From: Betaproteobacteria bacterium SCN1
GTDB lineage: Bacteria > Pseudomonadota > Gammaproteobacteria > Burkholderiales > Thiobacillaceae
NCBI GenBank assembly: GCA_008923315.1
Contig: WBSF01000007.1
Span: 588,247-652,246 of the forward strand
DNA: 64,000 nucleotides
Reading direction: 5' to 3'
The notes beneath the pieces are model-generated. The model had not been told where the DNA came from. It ran no database searches and saw only the letters and a list, made by a program, of their open reading frames with translations. Below, one piece after another: positions 55,618 through 64,000 of the stretch. Positions within the stretch are counted from its first letter, which is position 1, and every line of letters starts with the position of its first letter. A program made the position numbers and the translations under genes.

Positions 55618-57435
55618 ATGAACAACGACACTTTCCGATTTCCCGCCTGGCTGGGTCTCGCGCAGGGCGCGGCGCTCTATGCCCTCTACAAGACCTACCG
55701 GTCGTCCGCCTGGCCGCCCGATCTGGGCGCGCTGTTCAACGCCCTGCTGATGCTGGCACTGCTGCTGCCCTTCGTCGTCTACTGGAGCCAGGGCGCGCTG
55801 GTGCGCACCGCCGCACGGCGGCTGTGGGTCGCCGCGGGCCTGACCCTGGCCGGCCTTGGCGCCTGGCAGGGGCTGGCGGCGTTCCCGGTCGAAGGCGCCG
55901 CACGTCCGCCGCTGGCGCCGGTGCCGGCCGTGCTGGGTCTGGCGCTGCTCGCCTTCATGGTCGTGCCGCTGACGGCGGGGTGGGCGCGCGGCCGTTCGGG
56001 CGCCGCGCTGGGCGCCTGGCATTATCCGCGCCTGTTCGAGGTCGCCTGGCGCAACGCGGTGATCACCGCGCAGGCCGGTGCGGTGACAGGCCTGCTATGG
56101 ATCGTGCTCACGCTCGGCGCGCAGATGTTCCATCTCATCGGCGTGGAGTGGCCGAAGGAAACCATCGCCAAGTCGTGGTTCGCCATTCCCGTCACCACGC
56201 TGTCGATCGCCTTCGGCCTGCGCGCGGGCCTGCGCCGGGAGGCCTTCACGACTGCGTTGCGCAATCACTGGCTCGCGCTCATCGTCTGGCTGCTGCCGCT
56301 CGCCAGCCTGATCGGCGCGGCCTTCGCGCTGACCAGCCTGACGGGCGTGGCACGCCTGTACGAGCGCGGGCTGTCGGCGTTCTTCCTCTTGTGGTTCGCC
56401 GCCTTCTGGATCAAGTTTTACAACGCCGCCTATCGGGACGGCGCCGGCGCGCCGACGCTGCATCCCCTGCTGCGCCGCGGCACGGCCTTCGCCAGCCTTG
56501 CGCTCGTCGCGGTGGTCGGCATGGCCGCGTGGGCGCTGGCGCTGCGCATCCGGCAGCACGGCCTCACGCCGGACCGCATCTGGGGCGTGCTGGCCGTCGT
56601 CGTCGGACTGATCCATGCCGCCGGCTACGCAGCGTCGCTGCGCCGGCCCGCGGCGCCCTGGATGGCCGGCATCGCCTCTGCAAACGTTCTGGCCGCGCTG
56701 GTGATGTGCGCCGGCATTGCGTTGCTGCTGTCGCCGGCACTGGATGTCGACCGGCTGGCCACGGCCAGCCAGATGACGCGGCTCGAAGCAGGCCGAACGG
56801 CGCCGGACGATTTCGACGTGCATGCCCTGACCTGGCAGGGCCGCGCCGGCCACGACGCGCTGCGCGCATTGCAGCAGCGTCGCGGCGCGGACAGCAAACC
56901 CGATGCGCTGGCGCTGCGCGCGGAGGCAGCGCGCGCAGCGCGGGGCCGTTACGGTCCGGGCTTCGGCGAGGATCGGGGCGACCCGGTGGCAAAGGTGCGT
57001 TTCGACGCCGCGCGCGTCGATGTTTACCCTGCCGGCGCGGCGTTTCCGGATGCGCTGGCGACGCTGCTTGCGCAGGAGGTTGCGGCCTGGACGCCCTGGC
57101 AGGGCGATATGAGCTGTTTTTCGGCGCGGGCCGCCGGGATGCGCTGTTCGCTGCTTCGGGTCGATCTCGACCGGGATGGCCGTGACGAGGCCGTGGTCTG
57201 GCTGCGGCAGGACGATGGGCAGCCCCGCGTGTATGGCGAGCAGCCGGGCGGCTGGAGACATCTCGGCATGCTCAGGCCGGAAAGCGGCGTGCCGGACAGC
57301 GCCCGCGCCCGGCTGGGCACGGGCGACTACGCTGTGACGCCGCGCCGCTGGGATGCGCTGCGCCTGGGCACGGCGCGCTATCAGGTCGTCGAGACGGCCG
57401 GCGCGGATTCGGACTCAGTGCCCGCGCAGCAGTAG
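55618..57435 (+). CDS. DUF4153-like multispanning membrane protein
   Basis: 605-residue protein. The first 390 residues form 10 or more membrane helices (LGLAQGAALYALYKTYR, ALLMLALLLPFVVYWSQGAL, ETIAKSWFAIPVTTLSIAFG, GVARLYERGLSAFFLLWFAA), as in DUF4153 proteins. The C-terminal 200 residues are soluble (VHALTWQGRAGHDALRALQQ; DMSCFSARAAGMRCSLLRVD; DLDRDGRDEAVVWL), with an FG-GAP-like DxDxDG calcium-type loop. The function is unknown. It overlaps the convergent TauE/SafE gene by 21 bases. Confidence 0.78.
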   Translation: MNNDTFRFPAWLGLAQGAALYALYKTYRSSAWPPDLGALFNALLMLALLLPFVVYWSQGALVRTAARRLWVAAGLTLAGLGAWQGLAAFPVEGAARPPLAPVPAVLGLALLAFMVVPLTAGWARGRSGAALGAWHYPRLFEVAWRNAVITAQAGAVTGLLWIVLTLGAQMFHLIGVEWPKETIAKSWFAIPVTTLSIAFGLRAGLRREAFTTALRNHWLALIVWLLPLASLIGAAFALTSLTGVARLYERGLSAFFLLWFAAFWIKFYNAAYRDGAGAPTLHPLLRRGTAFASLALVAVVGMAAWALALRIRQHGLTPDRIWGVLAVVVGLIHAAGYAASLRRPAAPWMAGIASANVLAALVMCAGIALLLSPALDVDRLATASQMTRLEAGRTAPDDFDVHALTWQGRAGHDALRALQQRRGADSKPDALALRAEAARAARGRYGPGFGEDRGDPVAKVRFDAARVDVYPAGAAFPDALATLLAQEVAAWTPWQGDMSCFSARAAGMRCSLLRVDLDRDGRDEAVVWLRQDDGQPRVYGEQPGGWRHLGMLRPESGVPDSARARLGTGDYAVTPRRWDALRLGTARYQVVETAGADSDSVPAQQ

Positions 57436-58086
57436 CGCGATCAGGCCCCACGCACCGAAGCCGGCCACCGTCAGGCCGGCCGCGCGGCGCACCCAGACGT
57501 TCTGCATGAAGGGCTGGATCTGCCGCGCGAACAGTCCCATGCCCAGCAGGTTGGGCAGGGTGCCGAGCCCGAAGGCCAGCATCAGTGCCGCGCCCGAGGC
57601 CGCGCTGCCGGCCGCCAGCGCGGACACCAGCACCGAATACACCAGCCCGCACGGCAGCCAGCCCCAGGCCATGCCGGCGAGCACCGCCTGCGGCAGCGAC
57701 TTCACCGGCAGCAGCTTCTGGAACAGCGGTTTCACCGCACGCCACAGCACGCCGCCGGCACGCTCGAACACCAGCACCCACTGGTTGAAGCCGGCGAGGT
57801 ACAGCCCGAGCAGAATCATCACAAGCTGCGCCAGCACGTAGAGCGCGGTCTGAGCGGGCATGAAATCGGCGAGTTTGAGCGATGCGCCCAGCGCACCGGC
57901 CAGCGCGCCGAACAGCGCGTAGGAACTGACCCGTCCGAGGTTGTAGGCGACGTGCAGCCGGAACGGCGGCCGGCTGCCGTCCGCACGGAAGGAAAACGCC
58001 GCGACGATGCCGCCGCACATGCCCACGCAGTGCACGCCGCCGAGCAGGCCTGCGAGCAGTGCGGCGAGCAGGGAGAACTCGATCAC
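57415..58086 (-). CDS. Sulfite exporter TauE/SafE-like (COG2836) membrane protein
   Basis: 223-residue membrane protein with six helices. The motif LGGVHCVGMCGGIVAAFSF near the N terminus and MAWGWLPCGLVYSVLVSALA in the middle are the paired Cys/His and Pro-Cys features of the COG2836 group, linked to copper handling and cytochrome oxidase biogenesis in some bacteria. The start is a GTG overlapping the ampG stop (GTGA). The 3' end overlaps the DUF4153 gene. Confidence 0.85.
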   Translation of the reverse strand: MIEFSLLAALLAGLLGGVHCVGMCGGIVAAFSFRADGSRPPFRLHVAYNLGRVSSYALFGALAGALGASLKLADFMPAQTALYVLAQLVMILLGLYLAGFNQWVLVFERAGGVLWRAVKPLFQKLLPVKSLPQAVLAGMAWGWLPCGLVYSVLVSALAAGSAASGAALMLAFGLGTLPNLLGMGLFARQIQPFMQNVWVRRAAGLTVAGFGAWGLIALLLRGH

Positions 58087-59402
58087 GACGGATGGCGCAC
58101 GCGGGCTGCGAGCCACACCAGCGCCAGCACCGGCAGGCCGATCGCCGCGGTGCCGGTGAAGAAGCCGGCCCAGCCCCAGGCGTTGACGAATTCGCCGGAA
58201 AAGCCCGCGATGAACTTGGGCAGCAGCAGCATCACCGATGTGAAGAGCGCGTACTGCGTGGCCGAATAGGCCTGATTCACCAGACTCGACAGATAGGCGA
58301 CGAAGGCCGACGACGCGATGCCGGCCGAGAGGTTGTCGGCCGATACGGTGAAGATCAGTGCGCCCACGTCGTGACCGCGTCCGGCCAGCCAGACGAACAG
58401 CAGGTTCGTCGCCGCCGACAGCAGCGCGCCGAGGAAGAGCGTGCGCATCACGCCCAGCCGCAGCGTCAGCAGGCCGCCCAGGCCCGCACCGGCGATGGTC
58501 ATGATGACGCCGTAGACCTTGGACACCGTCGCCACCTCGTCCTTGGTGAAGCCCATTTCCTGATAGAAGGGATTGCTCATCACGCCCATCACCACGTCGG
58601 AGATGCGGTAGACCGAGATCAACGCCAGCAGCAGCAAGGCCTGCCATCTGTAGCGCGCGAAGAACTCCACGAAGGGTTGCACGAAACTTGTTGCCAGCCA
58701 CGCGCCGAAACCTTGCTCGGCGATGTGCGGCAGCGGCGCGGTGTGCGCCGGTTCGCGAATGATCAGCGTCGTGAGCATGCCGACCGCCATCAGCGCCGCC
58801 ATCGCCGTGTAGGCCACCTGCCAGGGACGGAAATCGTAGGTGGCCTCGCTCGGATCGACTGCCGCCGCGATCCACAGTGCGCCCGCACCGGCGGTGATCA
58901 TCGCGAGGCGGTAGCCGGCCTGATAGGTCGCCGCCATCGCGCCCTGCTTTTCGGTTTCCACCGCCTCGATGCGGTAGGCGTCGAGCGCGATGTCCTGCGT
59001 GGCCGAGGCGAAAGCCACCGCCAGCGCGAAATAGACGGTGTGCGCGAGATTCAGCACCGGATCGGTGTTCGCCATGCCCAGCAGCGCCGCCGCGATGCAG
59101 ACCTGCGACAGCAGCAGCCACGCGCGCCGTTTGCCCAGGGTACGGGTCAGGAGCGGCAGGCTCAGCCGGTCCACCAGCGGCGACCAGACGAACTTGAAGC
59201 CGTAGGCCAGTCCCACCCAGCTCAGATGCCCGATCGTCGCCCGGTCGATGCCGGCTTCCGACAGCCAGAACGACAGCGTGCCGAGCACCAGCAGCAGCGG
59301 CAGCCCGGCCGAAAAACCGAGAAACAGCATGCCGACGACGCGCGGATGGCCGTAGACCTTGAGGGCGGCGAGCCAGGGGTGGGCGGCGGAAGGGGGGGGC
59401 AT
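58083..59402 (-). CDS. ampG: AmpG-like muropeptide permease (MFS)
   Basis: 439-residue MFS transporter importing GlcNAc-anhydroMurNAc-peptides for cell-wall recycling. Landmarks are LGFSAGLPLLLVLGTLSFWL, LSWVGLAYGFKFVWSPLVDR, SATQDIALDAYRIE and QAGYRLAMITAGAGALW. These are the usual AmpG motifs. A coupled TauE/SafE gene follows. The gene lies next to a repeat-rich intergenic stretch that borders the defence-like genes. Confidence 0.93.
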   Translation of the reverse strand: MPPPSAAHPWLAALKVYGHPRVVGMLFLGFSAGLPLLLVLGTLSFWLSEAGIDRATIGHLSWVGLAYGFKFVWSPLVDRLSLPLLTRTLGKRRAWLLLSQVCIAAALLGMANTDPVLNLAHTVYFALAVAFASATQDIALDAYRIEAVETEKQGAMAATYQAGYRLAMITAGAGALWIAAAVDPSEATYDFRPWQVAYTAMAALMAVGMLTTLIIREPAHTAPLPHIAEQGFGAWLATSFVQPFVEFFARYRWQALLLLALISVYRISDVVMGVMSNPFYQEMGFTKDEVATVSKVYGVIMTIAGAGLGGLLTLRLGVMRTLFLGALLSAATNLLFVWLAGRGHDVGALIFTVSADNLSAGIASSAFVAYLSSLVNQAYSATQYALFTSVMLLLPKFIAGFSGEFVNAWGWAGFFTGTAAIGLPVLALVWLAARVRHPS

Positions 59403-59640
59403 CGGGATGATTGACTTCTTGTAAGGGGGTTATTTACTGTCGTGACAAATGGATTGGGACTACCCAGGCGGCGCTGGGCTTTCGGGACTACCTGGAGGCC
59501 CTTCTGCTTTATGGCAGTCCATTTCGTTTTGCATGGACCCTATTGTTAACACCTTGCTAATGGCTGTTGTTTGTTAACTGATTGATTTCTTATGGAAATG
59601 TCGCCAGTCTCTGGCCCGATGTCAGCATGGACTGGTTTTG
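59403..59640. repeat. Repeat-bearing intergenic junction between ampG and the AlbA_2/methyltransferase genes
   Basis: About 240 bases, lower in G+C than the flanks. It contains GGGACTACC twice at 28-base spacing (59456 and 59484) inside an imperfect 28-base tandem duplication, a GTCCAT / ATGGAC dyad (59517-59538), and TTGTTAAC twice, again 28 bases apart (59543 and 59571). A third TTGTTAAA overlaps the AlbA_2 gene end. No gene is seen. It could be an island boundary or a regulatory region. Confidence 0.5.
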
Positions 59641-61380
59641 TTAAACAGGCTGTTTAGTTCCGCGAGTCCGCAAAAAATAACGCCGGGTCTGCGCATGCCC
59701 CTCCGCGCTCAGAAACGCGTTGTCCCCGTCTGACCAGGCCTTCAAATAACGGGATGCCTCGACCTTTGCCGATTGGGATTCTCCCAACCCGAGTAGTTCG
59801 CGGCACTCCTTCGGCGAGATCGAGCCATGATCGTGCAAGTACGCCTTGACCATTTCCGCGTAGCGGATCGGGTTGAGGCCGCGGGTCTTGGTGTACGCTG
59901 CTTTCCCGAGCAGATCCTTGGCGATGCCCTTCGCCAAATGGAAAGTGGCGGCGGGCGTATGACCTCTGCGCTCAATAATGCCCGTCCGAGGGCGTGCCAG
60001 TTGATCCAGAATTTCGCGGGCCTGTACGGGCGAACGCTGAAGCAGTCTTGATGCAGCGCTGCTGTCGATAAACGCATTCTGACGCAGGTAAGCCAGCACC
60101 ATCAGAGCCTCCAGGCCGAGTTCGCGGCCCTCGGCGCTCCATCGCGCAACCAGGCGCGCGGTATTCTCATCGTGGCCTTTGTCGTAGACGTGCAGGATCA
60201 CGCTATGACCATCGCTCTCATACAGCGGGATGGGTTTTCCCAACGACAGGCACCGGACGAAGATGCGGCGGCGGCCGATCCCTGACGATTCGACCAGCCC
60301 CAGCTTCAGAAAAGCGTTCGCCAGCGCGTTGTTCCGGCTCTTGGGTTCGTGGCCGAGGATGTTCTCGGGTGTGATGCCTGGCATGAAGCCGCCCGGGCTG
60401 GTGATGACCAGTTCGTCGGCAAGCTGGCGGATCAGGACCTTGCCGGGGTCGGAATAATCGCGGTGCGTTACTGCGTTGAGCACGGCTTCCCGCACCACGT
60501 CCAGGTGATAGGCCGGGATGCGCAGTTTCTGCAGCCCCAGCGTCAGTTCCTGCTCCGGGTTGGCGGGACTGGTGAAGATTTGCTCTATGCGTTCCAGCGT
60601 ACGCAGCAGACCGAAACGGAACTGGTCGTTGCGCGCGATCTGCGTTTCGCCGGTCTGCCACACGTATTGCACCAAATGCTGCGGGCACAGCCGGGCCAGC
60701 ACCGTTTCCTTGCCAAACAACAGCAGGCCGGTATGGGTGACATTCCCTTCTCGGAGGGCACCCAGAGCCGAAAGAAACTCGGTGTCGGACAAACGGGGAA
60801 TATCCGACTGTGGGCGCAGCCGTTCGGCGGTCTGCCGGCCACGGGCAATCTCGATGGGGTCGAGATCGGTCAGGCTGACGTCATGCGCAACGGCACCGCT
60901 CCAGTCCACCGCCGCAGTCTGGATCGCCTGCCTGCCGAAAGCGGCGGCGTCCAGCGCCATGCAGCTCTTGCCCACGCGCTGCTTGAACAGGCCACTGGCC
61001 GTACCGTAGGGTTTTATATCGCCGGCGGGAATCCGGATGCCCAGCAGCTTGCCGGTTCCCTCGGGAACCGCGAGCTCGAAGACCTCGACCGTCAGATTCG
61101 GGCTTGTTCTGTGGAAAATGTCGCACCGCCAGCTTTCGAGTGCGTAGCCGTTTGCACCGTGGATCGCCTTGGCGCGCCCCACCTGCCTGTCGTCCACGCC
61201 GAACAGCACCACGCCGCCCTGTGCATTGGCGAAGCACACGGCATATTCCACGGCCACCTTCAGGTCGCTCTTTGGATCGGTCCAGGGCTTGAATTCCAGC
61301 GTTTCCGATTCGATCGCATCGGCCGGCTCATGATCGAGCCGGTCCAGCAGGGCGTACAGTTCGCTATCCGAGAGCGGCAT
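59641..61380 (-). CDS. AlbA_2 (Schlafen-like) and ATP-binding domain protein
   Basis: 579-residue protein. The N-terminal AlbA_2 domain has the typical ESETLEFKPWTDPKSDLKVA, AVCFANAQGGVVLFGVDD and YGTASGLFKQRVGKS. A GHKL-like ATP-binding region follows (VVREAVLNAVTHRDYSDPGK, ELVITSPGGFMPGITPENIL, SSGIGRRRIF), and winged-helix segments end the protein. This is the COG2865 'transcriptional regulator / ATP-binding' type. It starts two bases after the Eco57I-type methyltransferase gene stop, so it is part of that operon and probably regulates or assists it. Confidence 0.85.
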   Translation of the reverse strand: MPLSDSELYALLDRLDHEPADAIESETLEFKPWTDPKSDLKVAVEYAVCFANAQGGVVLFGVDDRQVGRAKAIHGANGYALESWRCDIFHRTSPNLTVEVFELAVPEGTGKLLGIRIPAGDIKPYGTASGLFKQRVGKSCMALDAAAFGRQAIQTAAVDWSGAVAHDVSLTDLDPIEIARGRQTAERLRPQSDIPRLSDTEFLSALGALREGNVTHTGLLLFGKETVLARLCPQHLVQYVWQTGETQIARNDQFRFGLLRTLERIEQIFTSPANPEQELTLGLQKLRIPAYHLDVVREAVLNAVTHRDYSDPGKVLIRQLADELVITSPGGFMPGITPENILGHEPKSRNNALANAFLKLGLVESSGIGRRRIFVRCLSLGKPIPLYESDGHSVILHVYDKGHDENTARLVARWSAEGRELGLEALMVLAYLRQNAFIDSSAASRLLQRSPVQAREILDQLARPRTGIIERRGHTPAATFHLAKGIAKDLLGKAAYTKTRGLNPIRYAEMVKAYLHDHGSISPKECRELLGLGESQSAKVEASRYLKAWSDGDNAFLSAEGHAQTRRYFLRTRGTKQPV

Positions 61381-61382
61381 GG

Positions 61383-64000
61383 CTAGGCAAGGTTTTCGTG
61401 GCTGAGCATTCCGGAGCGGATGCGCGCGAGATAAGCCAGAATCAGATCGCGCGTGCGGTAGCTGCCGTGCGCCTTCATGTCCTGTTCGCGCACGATGGGG
61501 AAGGTGGAGAGCACGTAGTCCGCATCGGCTTCGTCGAGGCCGTAGAGGTGGAAGAACAGGGCGTCGAGCCGCGCCATGCGCTGCGCCCGGTCTTCCGCGT
61601 CCCAGACGAAGGGCGGCTTCACGCTGCCGTCGGCGTTCACATGGCCGAGGTCGCGGGCAAAGGGGGTGAGGTCATGCGCGGTGTAGGACAGCGCCAGCAC
61701 TTCGTTGCGGACGAAGTCGGCGATTTTCGTGCCGCCGAGGGTTTGCTCGGAAGCAGGCGGGGCGATGACCGGAAGCTGCTCAAGGATAAAGAGGTTGATC
61801 GTTTGTCCTTGCAGTTTCTGACGTAGAACGAAATCGAACGCGAATGAATTCAGATTGGCCGCGAGCAGCGCAGCTTGCGCTGCGCTTTCCCGCGGGCTCT
61901 GCCCGTGCGGGAAAAGGAGGATTGGAACCTTATTTCCGAACCCTACGCCTGGCATGATCGTCGCGATCATGGAGCGGACATTGGTGGGAGCGGTGATTTC
62001 CTTGTAGCCCAGCGCCCATTCATGCGCGCTGACTTCCTCAACGTCGGTTCGCTTCACCCAGAACTGCGGCACCGGAAACCGATCCGGCTGCTGCTTGACC
62101 GAATCCTGAATCGCCTCCTGTTGCGCGGCGCGGTGCAGGTTATTCGCATTCACCACCACGTCGGCGGCGCGATGGTCGTACATCTGCACCATCTTGCCTT
62201 CGTACAGCGGCACGGCTTCCTCGCCCTCTTTCGTCCACCGATTCAGCGCCGCCGATTGCCAGCCCTGCTTGTCCAGCTCGGCGCGCGTGAGGAACTTGTC
62301 CGAGTCATTGGTCATGTGGAACATGGTGACGTACTTCACCGGCCAGGCCTTGTGTTCCGTCTTGCCGTCTCGCTTCACCAGCACCGGATGACTGCGGTAG
62401 ATCCGCATGGTCAGCTCGGCGTCGCGCGGGGTGCGGAAGATGGGCGCGGCGCCGGTGTTGGGGTTGACGCGCTGGAAGTCTTCGCCGGTCAGTTTCAGGG
62501 CGCGCTGCGGGTCGGCCAGTTCGGCCACGTCGTGCAGGTAGAACGCGCAGCGGCTGGCGGCGAAGCGGCGCAGCGGACCACCGAAGACGAGGGTGCAGAA
62601 TTTGAAGCGGGAGTCCACATCCGGAAAGAAGCTGCCGCCAGGGTTATTGCGGTTCTCGAAGTCATAGAGCGCGGCCAGGCGCGCCCCTTCTTCCGCGGGG
62701 TCGGTCAGGGTGCGGAAGAAGGCCGAGGCCCCCTTGTCGGCGGCGATGCCGGAGGGCGTGAGCAGGCCGACGATGCCGCCGGGAGCGATGAGCGCCTGCG
62801 CGCGTTCGACGAACAGGCTGTAGAGATTGATGTCGCCGGACGACAGCAGCGGGTAGTCGCCGGCCTCGCGCGCGACGCGCGCGGCGGTTTCCGCGCTGTC
62901 GGCCGCCGCGACGTAATCGCGCCAGAGCGGGGTGTTCCGCTCCTTCTCCCTGGCGATGAGTTTCTTGCGGTCGGCGGCGCGCGCCTGCAGGGCGATCTCG
63001 GGCTTGCGTTCGGCGAACCATTCGACCTCCTGCAGCTTGATGCGGTCCCACGGCGGGTTGCCGATCACGGTGTCGAAGCCGCCTGCGCCCTGCTGCCACA
63101 CGGTGGGAAAGGCGACCTGCCAGTGGAAGAAGCGTTCGCGCCGGGCCAGTTCGCCCAGTTCCGTGAGCAGGGCGTTGGCTGCGTCCACCGCCGCGCCGCG
63201 TCCACCGATGCGGCCCTGCGCGGCGACGCCGACGAGGTTGTAGCGGTCGGAAAAGAGTTCGCTCAGCGCGAGCTTGAGCGTGTCGTCCCTGAGTCTGTCG
63301 AGTCTGACGCCGGGCCAGCCCGGCACCCGCCAGCGCAGGCCGCGCCACAGGCTCAAGAGGGCGAGGATGGGCGCGATCTGCGCGCGGGCTTCGTCGGCGA
63401 GACGTTTCGATTCGTGCGCTTCGGCGATACTGGTGTCGGTGAGATCGGCGACCGAGGCGAGGCTTTGCGCGGCGATCTCCAGACGCGCGAGTTCATCTTC
63501 CTGAAACAGCGAGCCGAGTACCTTGATGCCGTCGCGCACGGTTTCGAGTTTTTCGCCGTGCAGCGAGTCGCCGCATTGCAGATGGTGGTCGAGAAAGGAC
63601 AGGGGGGCGCCGACGGTGAAGGTGTGCAGCCACAGCCCGACCTTGGCAAGCTCGACCGCCATGAGGTTCTTGTCCACGCCGAAGACGACGCGCTTCAGGA
63701 TCATGCGGCGCACGATGTGGCGGTCGTCGAGTTGGCGCTCGTCCACCGCCCAGCCGTGTTCCTTCGCCGCCTTGAGAATGCGTCGGCGGATGTCGGCGAT
63801 GCGCGCGGCGATGGGCGAGGCCCAGGGCCGGTTCTGCTCGACGAGGTGCGCGGCAAAGCCGCAGTCGTTGACGGCCTCGGCGCTGTATTGCGCGGCTTCG
63901 AGCACGCGGTCGGCGAGCCAGTCGACCAGCGCCACGAGGAAGTGGCCGCTGCCCATGGCCGGGTCGCAGATTTTGAGGTCAAGAAACTGGCTGGCCGGAT
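61383..64000 (-). CDS. Eco57I/COG1002-type adenine-specific DNA methyltransferase (5' end beyond the window)
   Basis: At least 872 residues, open at the right edge. SAM motif I is LKICDPAMGSGHFLV; an ATG inside that motif (63956) is not the true start. Catalytic motif IV is VIGNPPWDRIKL. Further parts (RRMILKRVVFGVDKNLMAVE; YSLFVERAQALIAPGGIVGL; LLFPHGQSPRESAAQAALLA) match large stand-alone methyltransferases of type IIG, BREX (PglX) and DISARM (DrmMI) systems. No nuclease motif is seen in the visible part. Which system it belongs to depends on genes beyond position 64000. Confidence 0.88.
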   Translation of the reverse strand, partial: PASQFLDLKICDPAMGSGHFLVALVDWLADRVLEAAQYSAEAVNDCGFAAHLVEQNRPWASPIAARIADIRRRILKAAKEHGWAVDERQLDDRHIVRRMILKRVVFGVDKNLMAVELAKVGLWLHTFTVGAPLSFLDHHLQCGDSLHGEKLETVRDGIKVLGSLFQEDELARLEIAAQSLASVADLTDTSIAEAHESKRLADEARAQIAPILALLSLWRGLRWRVPGWPGVRLDRLRDDTLKLALSELFSDRYNLVGVAAQGRIGGRGAAVDAANALLTELGELARRERFFHWQVAFPTVWQQGAGGFDTVIGNPPWDRIKLQEVEWFAERKPEIALQARAADRKKLIAREKERNTPLWRDYVAAADSAETAARVAREAGDYPLLSSGDINLYSLFVERAQALIAPGGIVGLLTPSGIAADKGASAFFRTLTDPAEEGARLAALYDFENRNNPGGSFFPDVDSRFKFCTLVFGGPLRRFAASRCAFYLHDVAELADPQRALKLTGEDFQRVNPNTGAAPIFRTPRDAELTMRIYRSHPVLVKRDGKTEHKAWPVKYVTMFHMTNDSDKFLTRAELDKQGWQSAALNRWTKEGEEAVPLYEGKMVQMYDHRAADVVVNANNLHRAAQQEAIQDSVKQQPDRFPVPQFWVKRTDVEEVSAHEWALGYKEITAPTNVRSMIATIMPGVGFGNKVPILLFPHGQSPRESAAQAALLAANLNSFAFDFVLRQKLQGQTINLFILEQLPVIAPPASEQTLGGTKIADFVRNEVLALSYTAHDLTPFARDLGHVNADGSVKPPFVWDAEDRAQRMARLDALFFHLYGLDEADADYVLSTFPIVREQDMKAHGSYRTRDLILAYLARIRSGMLSHENLA

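Noticed and set aside
59403-59640. Attachment site or insertion-sequence remnant beside the defence-like genes
   Set aside because: Repeats are present, but no integrase, transposase fragment or tRNA is nearby, so it was kept only as a repeat-bearing junction.

Overview
The window is high-GC DNA (roughly two thirds G+C by eye) from a betaproteobacterium. The gene content points to a floc- or biofilm-forming member of the Rhodocyclales or a relative. The evidence is the ubiE-ubiJ-ubiB order, a PrsT-type TPR protein with two PEP-CTERM surface proteins, an AlgZ/AlgR pair beside argH, a lysine/alanine-rich histone H1-like protein, and a porin-glnK-amtB unit. The species cannot be named from sequence alone. 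No rRNA, tRNA, CRISPR array, transposase or integrase was seen.

Layout. 1-3.1 kb: ubiquinone genes ubiE-ubiJ-ubiB and the start of a Na+/solute symporter (minus). 3.2-5.4 kb: phoB-phoR behind a triple Pho box. 5.4-11.8 kb: HIT protein, a membrane protein of the so-called site-specific recombinase family, and a giant FAD/Fe-S dehydrogenase (minus). 11.9-15.4 kb: an alternative phospholipid operon (CDP-alcohol phosphatidyltransferase, CDP-diglyceride synthase, acyltransferase, DUF2238) interrupted by one AT-rich orphan gene. 15.4-20.8 kb: DUF808, nadA, hda, thioredoxin, msrP-msrQ. 20.8-27.3 kb: H1-like protein, lysA-lptM, cyaY, MarR-like regulator, argH, algZ-algR, a block that resembles the Pseudomonas alg region. 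27.4-34.3 kb: MFS pump, a candidate small RNA or leader, Nudix hydrolase, a degenerate Rieske/ankyrin protein and metH. 34.5-38.7 kb: prsT, a PEP-CTERM protein and a rhodanese. 38.8-41.6 kb: VIT-type transporter, comM, ubiK (minus). 41.8-44.4 kb: porin-glnK-amtB. 44.6-46.2 kb: secreted lipoprotein, ECF sigma factor and anti-sigma factor. 46.2-49.6 kb: GGDEF-EAL protein and a divergent THxN-type PEP-CTERM protein. 49.8-57.4 kb: ATPase, metA, an Mla/Pqi-like MCE lipid transport operon, DUF4426 and DUF4153 proteins. 57.4-59.4 kb: TauE/SafE-like protein and AmpG. 59.6-64 kb: an AlbA_2/ATPase gene and an Eco57I-type DNA methyltransferase, probably the edge of a defence locus.

How it works together. 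Three dispersed genes of the PEP-CTERM system (prsT and both PEP-CTERM proteins) each carry a sigma54-type -24/-12 element with the invariant GG-N10-GC spacing, so they look like one regulon. The porin-glnK-amtB unit has its own sigma54 element and an NtrC-type dyad, fitting nitrogen control. The phospholipid operon and the MCE operon both concern envelope lipids.

The most unusual gene is at 29448-30611 (minus). It is a secreted Rieske-fold protein in which all four iron-sulfur ligands are replaced while both disulfide cysteines remain, fused to ankyrin repeats, and it sits in low-GC DNA directly behind metH.
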